Assembly (NCBI GenBank): GCA_964565945.1
Contig: CAZMGY010000019.1
Location: 1-64,000, forward strand
DNA length: 64,000 bases
Direction: 5' to 3'
From: CAZMGY01 sp964565945 [NCBI: uncultured bacterium]
GTDB lineage: Bacteria; GCA-001730085
The position numbers were made by a program, and so were the translations under genes. Below the pieces are notes generated by a model, which did not search any database, was not told the origin of the DNA, and worked only from the letters and a program-made list of their open reading frames with translations. Positions 41,747 through 51,325 of this stretch are shown piece by piece. Numbering within the stretch: position 1 is the stretch's first letter; each line of letters begins with the position of its first letter.

Positions 41747-42991
41747 ATGTCGGATTATAATTTTCAAACACAACAAATTCACGCGCCAGTCGATCAACGC
41801 AAACGCTCAGGGGAAACAACATCAGGTCCTGCGCAGTCATCAGCTTTTGAGCATGAACTAGCCGAGGATATTCAGGCCGTTTTTGGCCAGCATCAATTTG
41901 GTTATATTTATTCCCGAATTGCCAATCCTACGGTGAATCAGCTTGAGCAAAGAATCACTGCTTTGGAAGATGGTATTGGAACGGTGGCCACATCGTCGGG
42001 AATGGCGGCTGTTAGTAGTGCTCTGATCAATATTCTGCAAACGGGTGATGAATTTATTTCGGGTAATAGTTTGTTTGGAGGGTGTTTTTCTTTGTTCACA
42101 CAGGTGTTTCCTCGCATGGGTATCACTCCTGTATTTGTGGAAGCTTCGGATGTGGATGCGTATGCGGTTGCCATTACACCCAAGACCAAAGCTCTTTTTT
42201 TTGAAGTGATTGGGAATCCTAAAATTGATGTGCCAAATGTGAAGGCGATTGCAGGGGTGGCACATGCTCACGGTCTTCCGTTAATTTTAGATAACACAGT
42301 GGCGACGCCATGGTTGTTTAAGGCTAAGGATTTTGGAGCTGATATTATTGTTCATTCGACCTCCAAATATATTAACGGACATGGTAATGCCATTGGTGGT
42401 TCGATCACCGATTGTGGCACATTTTCTTTTGAAGGTGAAAAGTTTGCCGAGTTTGAACCTTTTTACAAAAAGTTTCGTCACTTAGCCTTTTTGGCTAAGT
42501 TGCGCAAGCAAATAGTGATCAATATGGGGCCTTGTCAGTCGCCTCAAAATGCATTTTTGCAACTGGCGGGCTTGGAAACCTTATCGTTGCGCATGAAGCA
42601 ACATTCGGACAATGCTTTGGCATTGGCTCAGTTTTTGGAAAGCCATAACAAAGTGACTAAGGTAAATTACGTTGGTTTAACTTCTAGCCCGTGGCATGAG
42701 ATCGCTAAAGTGCAATTTCAAGAACACTTTAGTGGCTTACTTAGTTTTGAGCTTAAAGATCGTGAAACGGCTTTTCAGGTGATCAATCATCGCAGTTTTG
42801 CACGTAATTTGCCGAATATTGGCGATGCCAAAACGCTTATGGTTCATCCTGATACAACGATTTATCACGATTATTCAGATGAGGATAAAGCGTCTTTAGG
42901 TGTGACTCCAGGTTTAATCCGTTTGTCGGTGGGATTGGAATCAACTAATGACATTATTGACGATTTGGATAAAGCTTTGCAAAAAGCTTAG
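41747..42991 (+). CDS. metY: O-acetylhomoserine sulfhydrylase (MetY)
   Basis: This Cys/Met-metabolism PLP enzyme combines O-acetylhomoserine with a sulfur donor to give homocysteine. The PLP lysine is in HSTSKYINGHG; GYIYSRIANPTVNQLEQRI and TSSGMAAVSSAL are typical. The ATG at 41747 has AGGAGA upstream, giving 414 residues. The donor is probably the thiocarboxylated carrier encoded by the preceding gene, as in the Wolinella pathway, and free sulfide is the alternative. Confidence 0.9.
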   Translation: MSDYNFQTQQIHAPVDQRKRSGETTSGPAQSSAFEHELAEDIQAVFGQHQFGYIYSRIANPTVNQLEQRITALEDGIGTVATSSGMAAVSSALINILQTGDEFISGNSLFGGCFSLFTQVFPRMGITPVFVEASDVDAYAVAITPKTKALFFEVIGNPKIDVPNVKAIAGVAHAHGLPLILDNTVATPWLFKAKDFGADIIVHSTSKYINGHGNAIGGSITDCGTFSFEGEKFAEFEPFYKKFRHLAFLAKLRKQIVINMGPCQSPQNAFLQLAGLETLSLRMKQHSDNALALAQFLESHNKVTKVNYVGLTSSPWHEIAKVQFQEHFSGLLSFELKDRETAFQVINHRSFARNLPNIGDAKTLMVHPDTTIYHDYSDEDKASLGVTPGLIRLSVGLESTNDIIDDLDKALQKA

Positions 42992-43003
42992 ATTTTACAT
43001 TGA

Positions 43004-43034
43004 TTGGATCCCGCGATCAGGTCGCGGGATGACG
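43004..43034. repeat. Palindromic repeat element 2
   Basis: ATCCCGCGA-tcagg-TCGCGGGAT (43008-43030) is a perfect 9-bp hairpin with the same flanks (tgg ... gacg) as element 1. It lies just after metY. Confidence 0.9.
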
Positions 43035-43059
43035 AGAAAAAATTGCGGGAGATAGATTC

Positions 43060-43089
43060 CGTCATTCTGCGGCTTGATCAGAGAATCTA
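43060..43089. repeat. Palindromic repeat element 3 (inverse orientation, degenerate)
   Basis: The reverse complement reads TAGATTCTCTGATCAAGCCGC then AGAATGACG and aligns to the same consensus as element 2, but with an imperfect stem. Elements 2 and 3 face each other between metY and the E1 gene. Confidence 0.7.
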
Positions 43090-43108
43090 GTGAAAAGGAA
43101 GAAAAATA

Positions 43109-43912
43109 ATGGACTTGAACGAAGAACAAATTGAACGATATTCGCGACATATTCTTTTGCAAGGCATTGGCTTGGAAGGTCAAATCAAATTAAATCAAGG
43201 GAAAGTCTTGGTGATTGGCGTTGGTGGCTTAGGCGCGCCTATTGCGATGTATTTGGCTGCTGCGGGTGTCGGAACCATTGCTTTGGTCGATGATGATGTG
43301 GTTGAAATTTCTAATTTGCAACGTCAAATTATTCACTTCACGAAGGATATCAAGGTTCCTAAGGTTGATTCGGCGGAAGAGAAAATGGTGGCCATGAATC
43401 CCGATATCAAGGTGGTTAAAATTCATGAATTTGTTAACGCCAGAAATATTCGCGATATTATTCGAGATTGGGACTTTGTGATAGATGGCACAGATACGTT
43501 TGGGATTAAGTTTTTGGTGAATGATGCTTGTGTGATGGAGAAAAAGCCTTTTTCGCATGGAGGGATATTGCGTTTCGATGGTCAAACGATGACCATTAAG
43601 CCACATGAGTCGGCATGTTATCGTTGTGTTTTCTTGCAGCCTCCGCCAGTTAATGCTGTTCCAAGTTGCTCGCAAGCTGGTGTATTGGGAGCCATTGTTG
43701 GCATGTTGGGAACGATTCAAGCGACAGAAGCTTTGAAGTTTTTAACTGAGGTTGGTGATTTGTTGGAAAATAGGCTGTTAAGTTTTAATGCTAAAACGAT
43801 GCGTTTTCGTGAAGTGAATTTTAAGAAAAACCCAAAATGTGGTGTGTGTGGAGATAGTCCAACCATCACTAAATTGAAAGATGCTCCTGCAGTGGTTTGT
43901 GATTTGAAATAG
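43109..43912 (+). CDS. ThiF/MoeB/HesA-type E1 enzyme, HcyF-like
   Basis: The 267-residue enzyme adenylates the C-terminus of a ubiquitin-like carrier. It has RYSRHILLQGIGLEGQ, the nucleotide loop G37-V-G-G-L-G42, NLQRQIIH and VIDGTDTF. Two Cys pairs for a structural zinc are in CYRC and CGVC. It lacks the C-terminal rhodanese domain of some MoeB proteins. Position between metY and the JAMM protease fits HcyF, which activates the carrier for thiocarboxylate formation. Confidence 0.9.
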   Translation: MDLNEEQIERYSRHILLQGIGLEGQIKLNQGKVLVIGVGGLGAPIAMYLAAAGVGTIALVDDDVVEISNLQRQIIHFTKDIKVPKVDSAEEKMVAMNPDIKVVKIHEFVNARNIRDIIRDWDFVIDGTDTFGIKFLVNDACVMEKKPFSHGGILRFDGQTMTIKPHESACYRCVFLQPPPVNAVPSCSQAGVLGAIVGMLGTIQATEALKFLTEVGDLLENRLLSFNAKTMRFREVNFKKNPKCGVCGDSPTITKLKDAPAVVCDLK

Positions 43913-43943
43913 TAAGTTATTGCTAAGATGGCATGAGGTGGAC

Positions 43944-44339
43944 ATGAAGATTAAAAAAGACATTATAGAGAAGATGTTTGCTCAAGCTAAACAAGGCTTG
44001 CCTAATGAGGTTTGTGGTTTTTTAGCTGGGGAAAAGGGTGAAGTGACTAAGCACTACGAGTTAACCAATGTGGATGCATCGCCAGAGCATTTCACTATGG
44101 ATCCTAAAGAGCAGTTTGTGGCGGTGAAGGATATTCGCAACGAGGGCCTAACGCTGATGGCGTGTTATCACAGTCATCCCGAAACACCTGCCCGTCCATC
44201 GGATGAAGATATACGTTTAGCCTACGATCCCAACCTCAGTTATGTGATTATGTCCCTTAAGGATGGACAAAAAAATGTGAAATCTTTTCGTATTCAAGAT
44301 ATGAATGTCGAGCATGAAAAATTAGAAGTAACTGAATAA
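43944..44339 (+). CDS. JAMM/MPN+ metalloprotease, HcyD/Mec-like
   Basis: The ATG at 43944 has GAGGTG upstream; the protein is 131 residues. The zinc-hydrolase motif is complete: E22, then H76-S-H78-P, S86 and D89. Such small JAMM proteins cleave at the C-terminus of beta-grasp carriers: Mec+ releases cysteine from CysO, and HcyD first trims HcyS and later frees homocysteine. The carrier here needs trimming after its GG, which fits HcyD. Confidence 0.9.
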   Translation: MKIKKDIIEKMFAQAKQGLPNEVCGFLAGEKGEVTKHYELTNVDASPEHFTMDPKEQFVAVKDIRNEGLTLMACYHSHPETPARPSDEDIRLAYDPNLSYVIMSLKDGQKNVKSFRIQDMNVEHEKLEVTE

Positions 44340-44352
44340 AGGAGCTTGGATA

Positions 44353-46731
44353 ATGAAGTTTTATGAACTTCCCGATGTTTTAGAAAAAGAAGTGAATATT
44401 TTTGATCAGCAAATCAAAGATTATCAAAAGGGTGATATTGATCCTGTTGGATTTAAAGGGATTCGTGTTGCGCATGGTATTTATGAGCAGCGCAAACCAG
44501 AAACACATATGGTTCGTATTCGCTGTGCTTCTGGAGGGGTGACACCTGCCCAGCTACGGAAAATATCTCAATTGGCCCAAAAGTATGGCTCTGGAGAGAT
44601 GCATGTCACGACACGCCAAGAGATGCAGCTTCATTATGTTGACTTAAACGATGTGATTACGGTGTACAACGAACTTCGTTCTGTGGGTTTATCTTCTCGT
44701 GGTGGTGGTGGAAATACAGTGCGCAACATACTGGCTTCCTATGATTCAGGCGTGACCACAGATGAAGTTTTTGACGTGGCTCCTTATGCGATCGAGCTGA
44801 CCACTCGCATGATTAACGAAGCCGATTCTTGGAATTTACCTCGTAAGTTCAAAATTGCTTTTTCTAATAACGATTATGATCGTTCTCGTGCGGCGGTGAC
44901 TTGTTTAGGTTTTATTGCTAAAAAGCAAGGTGAGCAAAAAGGTTTTAAGGTTTATTGTGCTGGAGGCCAAGGATCTAAGCCAATGTTGGGTCAGGTTTTG
45001 TTTGATTTTGTTGAACATGACAAAGTTTATCACATTACTAAAGCGATTAAGATCATGTTTGATAAGTACGGAAATCGTCGCCAACGTAGCAAGGCTAAGT
45101 TAAAGTTTTTGTGGGATAAGTTAGGCAAGGAAGAGTTTCTGAAGAAGTTTCACGAGGAGTATGATGAGCTTGTCAAGGATATGTCTCTTGCGTTAGACCT
45201 GAAGCCTATTGGCAATGAAGCGCAGGTGAAAGATGGATATGAACCTGAGTTAGTTTTTGGGGAGAGCTATAAGCGTTGGAAAAAATGTTATGTGAAGGCT
45301 CAAAAACAAGATGGTCTTGTGATGATTAAAGTTCCTTTGAAGCTCGGTGATATTGAAGGGTCAGATGGTGAGAGAATTGCTGATGAGCTCGAGAACTTTG
45401 GTGATAATGTTCTACGTTTTTCTGTGGATCAAAATGTTCATTTTCGTAATATTCCCGAAGCATATTTAGGTAACATTTATAACTTGATTCAGCTGATTGA
45501 TTCCTTATCGAGTGATCCAGAAATGTTTGGCCAAATGATTGCTTGTACTGGGGCCGATACTTGTAAATTAGGTATTTGTTTGCCTCGCGGTGTGACGCCA
45601 AAAATTCAAGATCTATTGCGCGATAGCGAATTAGATATTGATGCCCTATCGCATGTCAAAATTCATATTTCTGGATGTCCCAACACTTGTGGATGTCACC
45701 ATGTGGCAGATCTTGGCTTTTTTGGAAAAGTGATGCGTCAAGGCAAGGATATGATGCCTGCTTACAATGTGTTAGCGGGTGCTATTTCTGACGAGGGGAA
45801 AACACGTTATGCCTTAAAGGTTGATGAGATAGCGGCCAAAGATTTGCCAGTCTTTGTGAAAGAGTTTTTTGCCGTTTATCTTGCTAAGAAAGATACATAT
45901 GCAACGTTTACCGAATACATTGATGCCGAGGGGCAAGATGATATTAAGGCTGTGTGCGAGCAATTTCGTACTTTGCCTAGCAAAGATGAGAATGAAGATT
46001 ACTATTTCGATTGGGGTTCCGAAGAACCGTTCACTCTATTGAAAGGTCAAAAAGCCGAGTGTTCTGCTGGTATGTTCGACATGATTAATGTGGACAACAA
46101 GATGGTTAAAGAAGCCCAAGTGCACTTTGAAGCTACTGAAGATAATCAAGTGCGGATGGAAGATTTATACCAGATGATGTTTTCGACATCGCGCATGCTT
46201 TTGGTCACTCGGGGCATCGAGTCTAAAACAGATGAGCAAGTGTTTGAGGACTTTATTCAGCACTTTATCAAAACCGATCTGATTGCCGAGTCTTTTACGG
46301 ATATTGTTCTTGTGGCTAAGGACAAAAAAGCCGAAGAGCTTCTTGCGCATCAAGATAAAGTGATCAGTTTGGTGGAAGCTGTTCGGGAGTTGTATAAAAA
46401 TATGGATGATTCTCTACGCTTTTTGGACAAAGAAGGCAATATTTCAGGCGAATCTTTCAATGCTAAGAAAAATGATGATGCTTCTGCAGATAAACAAGAT
46501 AGCACGTCAGCTGAACGCTTTAAAGACTTGCGTGGTGTGGGGTGTCCGATGAACTTTGTGAAAGTTAAAATTGAGATGGCAAGCATGAAATCGGGTGAAA
46601 AGATTGCCGTATTTTTGGATGATGGAGCTCCTGTTGAGAATGTTCCCAGTTCGGTGCGCAACGAAGGTCATACGATTGTGGTTTTGGAGCAACAAGGCAG
46701 CCACTGGATGCTTGTGATTCAAAAAGCGTAA
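44353..46731 (+). CDS. Siroheme sulfite/nitrite reductase fused to a helical domain and a TusA-like domain
   Basis: Residues ~1-545 form a ferredoxin-type nitrite/sulfite reductase: the two ferredoxin-like halves, THMVRIR ... VTTRQEMQLH, and the siroheme-[4Fe-4S] ligands C398-x5-C404 and C442-x3-C446. A helical region (~610-690) resembling a HEPN-type bundle follows. After a low-complexity linker (KNDDASADKQDS) comes a TusA-like domain with LRGVGCPMN, giving C731-P at the sulfur-carrier position. It probably reduces sulfite to sulfide for cysteine and homocysteine. The TusA tail might hand the sulfur to the carrier/E1 pair, but that is inference. At 792 residues it is far longer than a plain reductase. 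Confidence 0.88.
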   Translation: MKFYELPDVLEKEVNIFDQQIKDYQKGDIDPVGFKGIRVAHGIYEQRKPETHMVRIRCASGGVTPAQLRKISQLAQKYGSGEMHVTTRQEMQLHYVDLNDVITVYNELRSVGLSSRGGGGNTVRNILASYDSGVTTDEVFDVAPYAIELTTRMINEADSWNLPRKFKIAFSNNDYDRSRAAVTCLGFIAKKQGEQKGFKVYCAGGQGSKPMLGQVLFDFVEHDKVYHITKAIKIMFDKYGNRRQRSKAKLKFLWDKLGKEEFLKKFHEEYDELVKDMSLALDLKPIGNEAQVKDGYEPELVFGESYKRWKKCYVKAQKQDGLVMIKVPLKLGDIEGSDGERIADELENFGDNVLRFSVDQNVHFRNIPEAYLGNIYNLIQLIDSLSSDPEMFGQMIACTGADTCKLGICLPRGVTPKIQDLLRDSELDIDALSHVKIHISGCPNTCGCHHVADLGFFGKVMRQGKDMMPAYNVLAGAISDEGKTRYALKVDEIAAKDLPVFVKEFFAVYLAKKDTYATFTEYIDAEGQDDIKAVCEQFRTLPSKDENEDYYFDWGSEEPFTLLKGQKAECSAGMFDMINVDNKMVKEAQVHFEATEDNQVRMEDLYQMMFSTSRMLLVTRGIESKTDEQVFEDFIQHFIKTDLIAESFTDIVLVAKDKKAEELLAHQDKVISLVEAVRELYKNMDDSLRFLDKEGNISGESFNAKKNDDASADKQDSTSAERFKDLRGVGCPMNFVKVKIEMASMKSGEKIAVFLDDGAPVENVPSSVRNEGHTIVVLEQQGSHWMLVIQKA

Positions 46732-46743
46732 GGTAACAGAGAG

Positions 46744-47451
46744 ATGAGTGAGCAATTGCAGGCCTATAGAGAACAGGTTCAAGGTTTAGAGGCCAAGGTC
46801 ATTGTGGCATGGGCGTTCGAAACCTTTGGTGTTAAGGATTTGGTTTTGGCTTCGAGTTTGGGGGCAGAAGACCAAGTGTTGACGGACATGGTCTGTTCGC
46901 AAGAGCCTGAAGCGAGAGTGTTCACTTTGGATACGGGACGTTTGTTTCAAGAATCTTATAATGTGATGCAAACCTCGATGAATAGATATCACCTCAAGTA
47001 TGAGGTTTATGCGCCTGAGGCTGATGAAATTATTGATTTGGTTCGGGATAAAGGTCCTAATTTATTTTATGATAGTGTTATGGATCGTAAACAGTGTTGC
47101 TATGTGCGCAAGGTTCGTCCTTTGCAGAAGGTTTTAGGCACGGCCAAAGCTTGGTTAACTGGTTTGCGATCTGAGCAGTCGGTGACGCGTGATGCTCTTG
47201 AAGTGGTTGAGGGGGATGACAACTTTGGTCTTTATAAAATCAATCCCTTGGCGGCTTGGTCCGAAGCAGACATTTGGTCCTACATTAAAGATAAGGATGT
47301 TCCTTACAATGCTTTACATGAGCAAGGATTTTTGAGCATTGGTTGTGTTCCGTGCACACGTGTGGTTAAGGACGGTGAAGATGTTCGCGCTGGTCGTTGG
47401 TGGTGGGAAGACCCTAAACACAAAGAATGTGGCTTGCATGCCAAAAAATAA
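46744..47451 (+). CDS. cysH: Assimilatory adenylyl-sulfate (APS) reductase
   Basis: The 235-residue PP-loop enzyme reduces APS to sulfite with thioredoxin. It has [21 protein letters not shown] and the [4Fe-4S] ligands C118-C119 and C201-x2-C204, the pattern that marks APS over PAPS reductases. The catalytic C-terminal motif is KECGLH (C229). APS preference agrees with the degenerate APS-kinase domain on CysN. It is followed by cysD, 14 bases after its stop. Confidence 0.95.
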   Translation: MSEQLQAYREQVQGLEAKVIVAWAFETFGVKDLVLASSLGAEDQVLTDMVCSQEPEARVFTLDTGRLFQESYNVMQTSMNRYHLKYEVYAPEADEIIDLVRDKGPNLFYDSVMDRKQCCYVRKVRPLQKVLGTAKAWLTGLRSEQSVTRDALEVVEGDDNFGLYKINPLAAWSEADIWSYIKDKDVPYNALHEQGFLSIGCVPCTRVVKDGEDVRAGRWWWEDPKHKECGLHAKK

Positions 47452-47465
47452 AGAAAGATAAAGCT

Positions 47466-48347
47466 ATGACAGAGTTAGATAAATTAGAAGCCCAAGGGAT
47501 TTATATATTCCGTGAAGCGTATCGCAATTTTAAAAATCTAGCCATGCTATGGTCAATCGGAAAAGATAGTACCGTTTTGCTATGGTTAGCTCGTAAGGCA
47601 TTTGCGGGGCATGTGCCGTTTCCTTTTGTTCATATTGATACTTCTTATAAGGTTCCTGCCATGATTGCTTATCGTGATCAATTGGCACGTAAATGGAAAC
47701 TAAACATGGTTTATGGACAAAATCAAGAAGCCTTAAAGCAAAAGCAAACGTTTCCTGATGGTGCGATCGATCGATTGGCTTGTTGCAAAGCCTTGAAGAG
47801 TGAAGCTCTTAAGCACACCCTTTCTGGAGAGTGGACACGTTTTCGCATGAATCATGACAAAGGTGAATACGAAGTTGATCAGAACACTGAACCCTACACT
47901 GGTGTGATTGTGGGTGTACGCTCTGACGAAGAAGGTACGCGTTCCAAAGAAAGATATTTTTCGCCACGTGATCATCAAAATGAATGGGATATTGCTAATC
48001 AACCACCTGAGCTTTGGAATCAATTTAAGACAGATTTTGCTCCAGGAACGCATGTGCGGGTGCATCCCTTGCTTGATTGGACAGAGCTTAATATTTGGGA
48101 ATACATTGAACGTGAAAATATTCCGATTATTGATTTATACTTTGACCGAGGGGAGGGGACACGTTATCGTTCTTTAGGCTGTATGCCGTGTACATTTCCT
48201 GTCGAGTCGACAGCCAAGAATGTCAAGGATATTATTGAAGAATTACGCAGTGGAAAGTTTGCTAACATTGCTGAACGTTCAGGTCGCGCGCAAGATAGAG
48301 AGGATGGCGGAACACTTGAGACACTAAGAAAAGATGGGTATATGTAA
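47466..48347 (+). CDS. cysD: Sulfate adenylyltransferase subunit CysD
   Basis: CysD is the catalytic subunit of the CysDN ATP sulfurylase. It has the PP-loop S-I-G-K-D-S and [18 protein letters not shown], followed by [31 protein letters not shown] and [12 protein letters not shown]. The ATG at 47466 gives 293 residues, a normal length; the upstream frame would overlap cysH. It ends one base before the cysN ATG. Confidence 0.95.
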   Translation: MTELDKLEAQGIYIFREAYRNFKNLAMLWSIGKDSTVLLWLARKAFAGHVPFPFVHIDTSYKVPAMIAYRDQLARKWKLNMVYGQNQEALKQKQTFPDGAIDRLACCKALKSEALKHTLSGEWTRFRMNHDKGEYEVDQNTEPYTGVIVGVRSDEEGTRSKERYFSPRDHQNEWDIANQPPELWNQFKTDFAPGTHVRVHPLLDWTELNIWEYIERENIPIIDLYFDRGEGTRYRSLGCMPCTFPVESTAKNVKDIIEELRSGKFANIAERSGRAQDREDGGTLETLRKDGYM

Positions 48348-48348
48348 A

Positions 48349-50157
48349 ATGAGCACAGATGTATTGAATAACGAACAAATGAATATTGTGGTGGTTGGTC
48401 ACGTGGATCATGGAAAAAGTACTGTAATTGGCCGTTTGATGGCGGATACAAACTCTTTGCCACAGGGTAAGCTTGAACAAGTGAAATTTAATTGTGAGCG
48501 AAATTCCAAGCCCTTTGAATATGCATTTCTTTTGGATGCACTCAAGGATGAGCAAGCTCAAGGGATTACGATTGATTCGGCACGTTGTTTTTTTAAGACC
48601 AACAAAAGGCATTACATCATTATTGATGCCCCTGGGCATAGCGAGTTTTTGAAAAATATGATCACAGGAGCCACTCGTGCCGAGGCAGCGTTATTGATTA
48701 TTGATGCTCACGAAGGCGTGCAAGAAAACTCACGTCGCCATGGTTATATGCTATCGATGTTAGGTATCAAACAAATTGCGATTTGTGTGAATAAAATGGA
48801 TTTAGTCGATTACTCTCAAGAGGTTTTCGACAATATCCAAAAAGAGTATTCCGAATTTCTTAAGGAAATCAATATAACACCTAAGTTGTTTCTTCCGATT
48901 AGTGCTCGAAAAGGCGATAATATTGTATCGTTGTCGGATAATATACCTTGGTTTAAGGGTATGCATGTCTTAGAAACGATGGATGACTTCAAAAAAGAGC
49001 TTGATGAGAAAGATAAATCTTTTCGTTTTCCTTTGCAAGATATTTATAAATTTACCGAAAATAGGGATGATCGTCGTATTTTTGTGGGACGCATCGAAAC
49101 AGGCGAGATTCGCAAGGGTGACAAGGTTGTGTTTTTACCTTCGAGTAAAACCTCGACGATTCGAGCTGTGGAGGGGTTTCATATGCCCGATGATAGCTAC
49201 GCCTATTCGGGACAATCAACGGGGTTTACCTTAGAAACACAGATCTATGTGAAACCAGGTGAAATCATGTGCAAGGCTGGGGAAGAATTACCTAAAATCG
49301 GAGCACGTTTTCGTGCCAATATTTTTTGGTTAGGTCGCCAGCCGATGGTGAAGCAAAAACAGTACAAGCTTAAGATTGGAACATCGCAAATGCCAGTTTG
49401 GCTCGAGGGCATTCATCATATTTTGGATGCTTCGGAATTGTCGACGGTTCAAAATAAACAAAAGATTGATCGCCATGATGTGGGGGATTGTATTTTGCAA
49501 ACCTACAAGCCGATTGCTTTTGACCTAACTGGTGATATTGCAGCTACTAGTCGCTTTGTGATTGTCGATGATTACGAAATTACTGGTGGAGGGATTATCG
49601 TTGAGGATTTGGGGACCGAAAATAAGCGCTTACAAGATTACATTGATCGCCGTGAGCAAAATTGGGCGCGTAGTGCGATTACGCCTGAAAAACGTCGTTC
49701 TCGCTATGGACATGCAGCGACGCTTGTTTTGTTCACAGGTCCTCGTGGAGTGGGTAAGCAGCCTATGGCCGGTAAATTGGAAGAAAAGCTTTTTGAATGT
49801 AATTTTTTTACCTATTATTTAGGTTTAGCGAACACTTTGGAGCATTTGACCAGTCGTACAGGGATGGACAAAGATCGGGTGGGTTTATTAACTCAACTGG
49901 GAGAAATATCGCACATATTCACCGATGCGGGCCTTATTTTGATCACAACTATCTCCGAAATGGACGATTATGAATTGCAAATGTTGCGCACCTTGAATCA
50001 CCCCAGTGATTTGGTGGTGGTTAATGTAGGAGATAATCTGTTTTCTTCAGAGAAAGTGGATCTGGATCTGCCCGAACAAGCCGATCCAGAGATCTATGTG
50101 CAACAGGTGGTTCAATTCTTGCAACAAAGAAACGTAATCACGGATTATATGATTTAA
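48349..50157 (+). CDS. cysN: Sulfate adenylyltransferase GTPase subunit CysN with a degenerate APS-kinase (CysC) domain
   Basis: The N-terminal ~430 residues are the CysN GTPase: G1 GHVDHGKS (17-24), [16 protein letters not shown], then translation-factor-like barrels. Residues ~445-603 align with APS kinase, as in CysNC fusions, but the Walker A reads G464-P-R-G-V-G-K470-Q471. The Ser/Thr after Lys is replaced by Gln, and the later kinase motifs are blurred. The kinase is probably inactive. PAPS is not needed by the APS reductase next door, so loss of kinase activity makes sense. The GTPase part should still drive CysD. Confidence 0.9.
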   Translation: MSTDVLNNEQMNIVVVGHVDHGKSTVIGRLMADTNSLPQGKLEQVKFNCERNSKPFEYAFLLDALKDEQAQGITIDSARCFFKTNKRHYIIIDAPGHSEFLKNMITGATRAEAALLIIDAHEGVQENSRRHGYMLSMLGIKQIAICVNKMDLVDYSQEVFDNIQKEYSEFLKEINITPKLFLPISARKGDNIVSLSDNIPWFKGMHVLETMDDFKKELDEKDKSFRFPLQDIYKFTENRDDRRIFVGRIETGEIRKGDKVVFLPSSKTSTIRAVEGFHMPDDSYAYSGQSTGFTLETQIYVKPGEIMCKAGEELPKIGARFRANIFWLGRQPMVKQKQYKLKIGTSQMPVWLEGIHHILDASELSTVQNKQKIDRHDVGDCILQTYKPIAFDLTGDIAATSRFVIVDDYEITGGGIIVEDLGTENKRLQDYIDRREQNWARSAITPEKRRSRYGHAATLVLFTGPRGVGKQPMAGKLEEKLFECNFFTYYLGLANTLEHLTSRTGMDKDRVGLLTQLGEISHIFTDAGLILITTISEMDDYELQMLRTLNHPSDLVVVNVGDNLFSSEKVDLDLPEQADPEIYVQQVVQFLQQRNVITDYMI

Positions 50158-50188
50158 TCTGCATTATGCAAGATATTGACATCCTTAA

Positions 50189-50219
50189 CGTTATCCCACG
50201 ACTTGATCAGTGGGATCCA
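50189..50219. repeat. Palindromic repeat element 4 (inverse orientation)
   Basis: ATCCCAC (50193-50199) and GTGGGAT (50210-50216) pair around gacttgatca. The reverse complement fits the family consensus. It lies directly upstream of mnmA, and bases at its end contribute to the AGGGAG ribosome-binding site of that gene. Confidence 0.8.
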
Positions 50220-50233
50220 GGGAGTTTAAAATA

Positions 50234-51325
50234 TTGAATTTAGTTAACATGGATAGCAATAAAACAGAAGTTGTGTTAGTTGCTCTTAGCGGAGGAGTGG
50301 ACTCAGCTGTTGCAGCGCGCCTTTTGATGCAAGAGCATGAGACTGTGATTGGGGTGTCTCATCGCCATTGGCCAGAATCGAACTGTTGTTCGACCGCATG
50401 TTTGGATCGTTCTGCTGCTCAATGTATCGATATGGGTATTCCTTATTATCCGCTTGATTGTATGGTCGAATTCGCTCAGGCGATTGTAGATGACTTTGTG
50501 GCCATCTACCAAAGAGGTCAAACGCCGAATCCATGTGTCTTGTGCAATCAAACCATTCGCTTTGATTTGATGATTCAGAAGTTTTTTGAACAACATCCCG
50601 ATTATATCGGGCGTGATTATCGGATTGCGACTGGTCATTATGCCAAAGTTGAGAAGATTGAGGGGATTTATCGTCTTAAACGTGGGGTTGATCTGGACAA
50701 AGACCAATCGTATATGCTTTATCGCTTGTCTTCTGAGCAGTTGCAACATTGTTTGTTCCCTTTGGGTAGTCTATACAAAACGCAAGTGCGTGAAAAAGCA
50801 GAGCGCTGGAACTTACAATCGGCCAAGCAAAGTGAGAGTCAAGATATTTGCTTTGTGACTGACACCTACCAAACTTTTTTGGATCAGTACACGGGCCAGC
50901 AACAGAGTCCCGGTGATTTTGTTGATCAGAAGGGGAAGGTGTTGGGACAACATCGTGGCGTGGCTTATTATACCCGTGGTCAGCGTAAAGGTTTGGGCTT
51001 AAGTGATGGTCCTTGGTATGTGGTGTACACGGATGTGACCACGAACCAAGTAGTTTTGGGGGCGCGTGAAGATTTGGCTACGTCCTCCTTTAGGATTCAT
51101 ACAACGCGTTGGAGTGATCCTTATGTTCACTTTCCATTAGAGGCGACTGTACAGTTGCGTTATCATGCTCAGCCTGTTCCTGTTCTGGTGGAACAAATAG
51201 AGGAAGATAATTATCGCTGCCAGCTTAAGGATTTGTCCTATGATGTGAGTCCGGGTCAGTCGGCTGTGACTTATCAAGAGGATTACGTGGTGGGGGGAGG
51301 ATTGATTGCCTATGACCCAGTTTAA
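50234..51325 (+). CDS. mnmA: tRNA-specific 2-thiouridylase MnmA
   Basis: MnmA thiolates U34 of tRNAs for Lys, Glu and Gln. It has the PP-loop ALSGGVDSAVAARLL, TPNPCVLCNQTIRFD with the catalytic Cys, ATGHYAKV, DKDQSYMLYRL and SESQDICFV with the second catalytic Cys. The TTG at 50234 is preceded by AGGGAG nine bases away; an ATG at 50249 lacks an SD but fits the usual MnmA N-terminus. Presence within the sulfur island suggests that its sulfur may come from the same network. Confidence 0.93.
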   Translation: MNLVNMDSNKTEVVLVALSGGVDSAVAARLLMQEHETVIGVSHRHWPESNCCSTACLDRSAAQCIDMGIPYYPLDCMVEFAQAIVDDFVAIYQRGQTPNPCVLCNQTIRFDLMIQKFFEQHPDYIGRDYRIATGHYAKVEKIEGIYRLKRGVDLDKDQSYMLYRLSSEQLQHCLFPLGSLYKTQVREKAERWNLQSAKQSESQDICFVTDTYQTFLDQYTGQQQSPGDFVDQKGKVLGQHRGVAYYTRGQRKGLGLSDGPWYVVYTDVTTNQVVLGAREDLATSSFRIHTTRWSDPYVHFPLEATVQLRYHAQPVPVLVEQIEEDNYRCQLKDLSYDVSPGQSAVTYQEDYVVGGGLIAYDPV

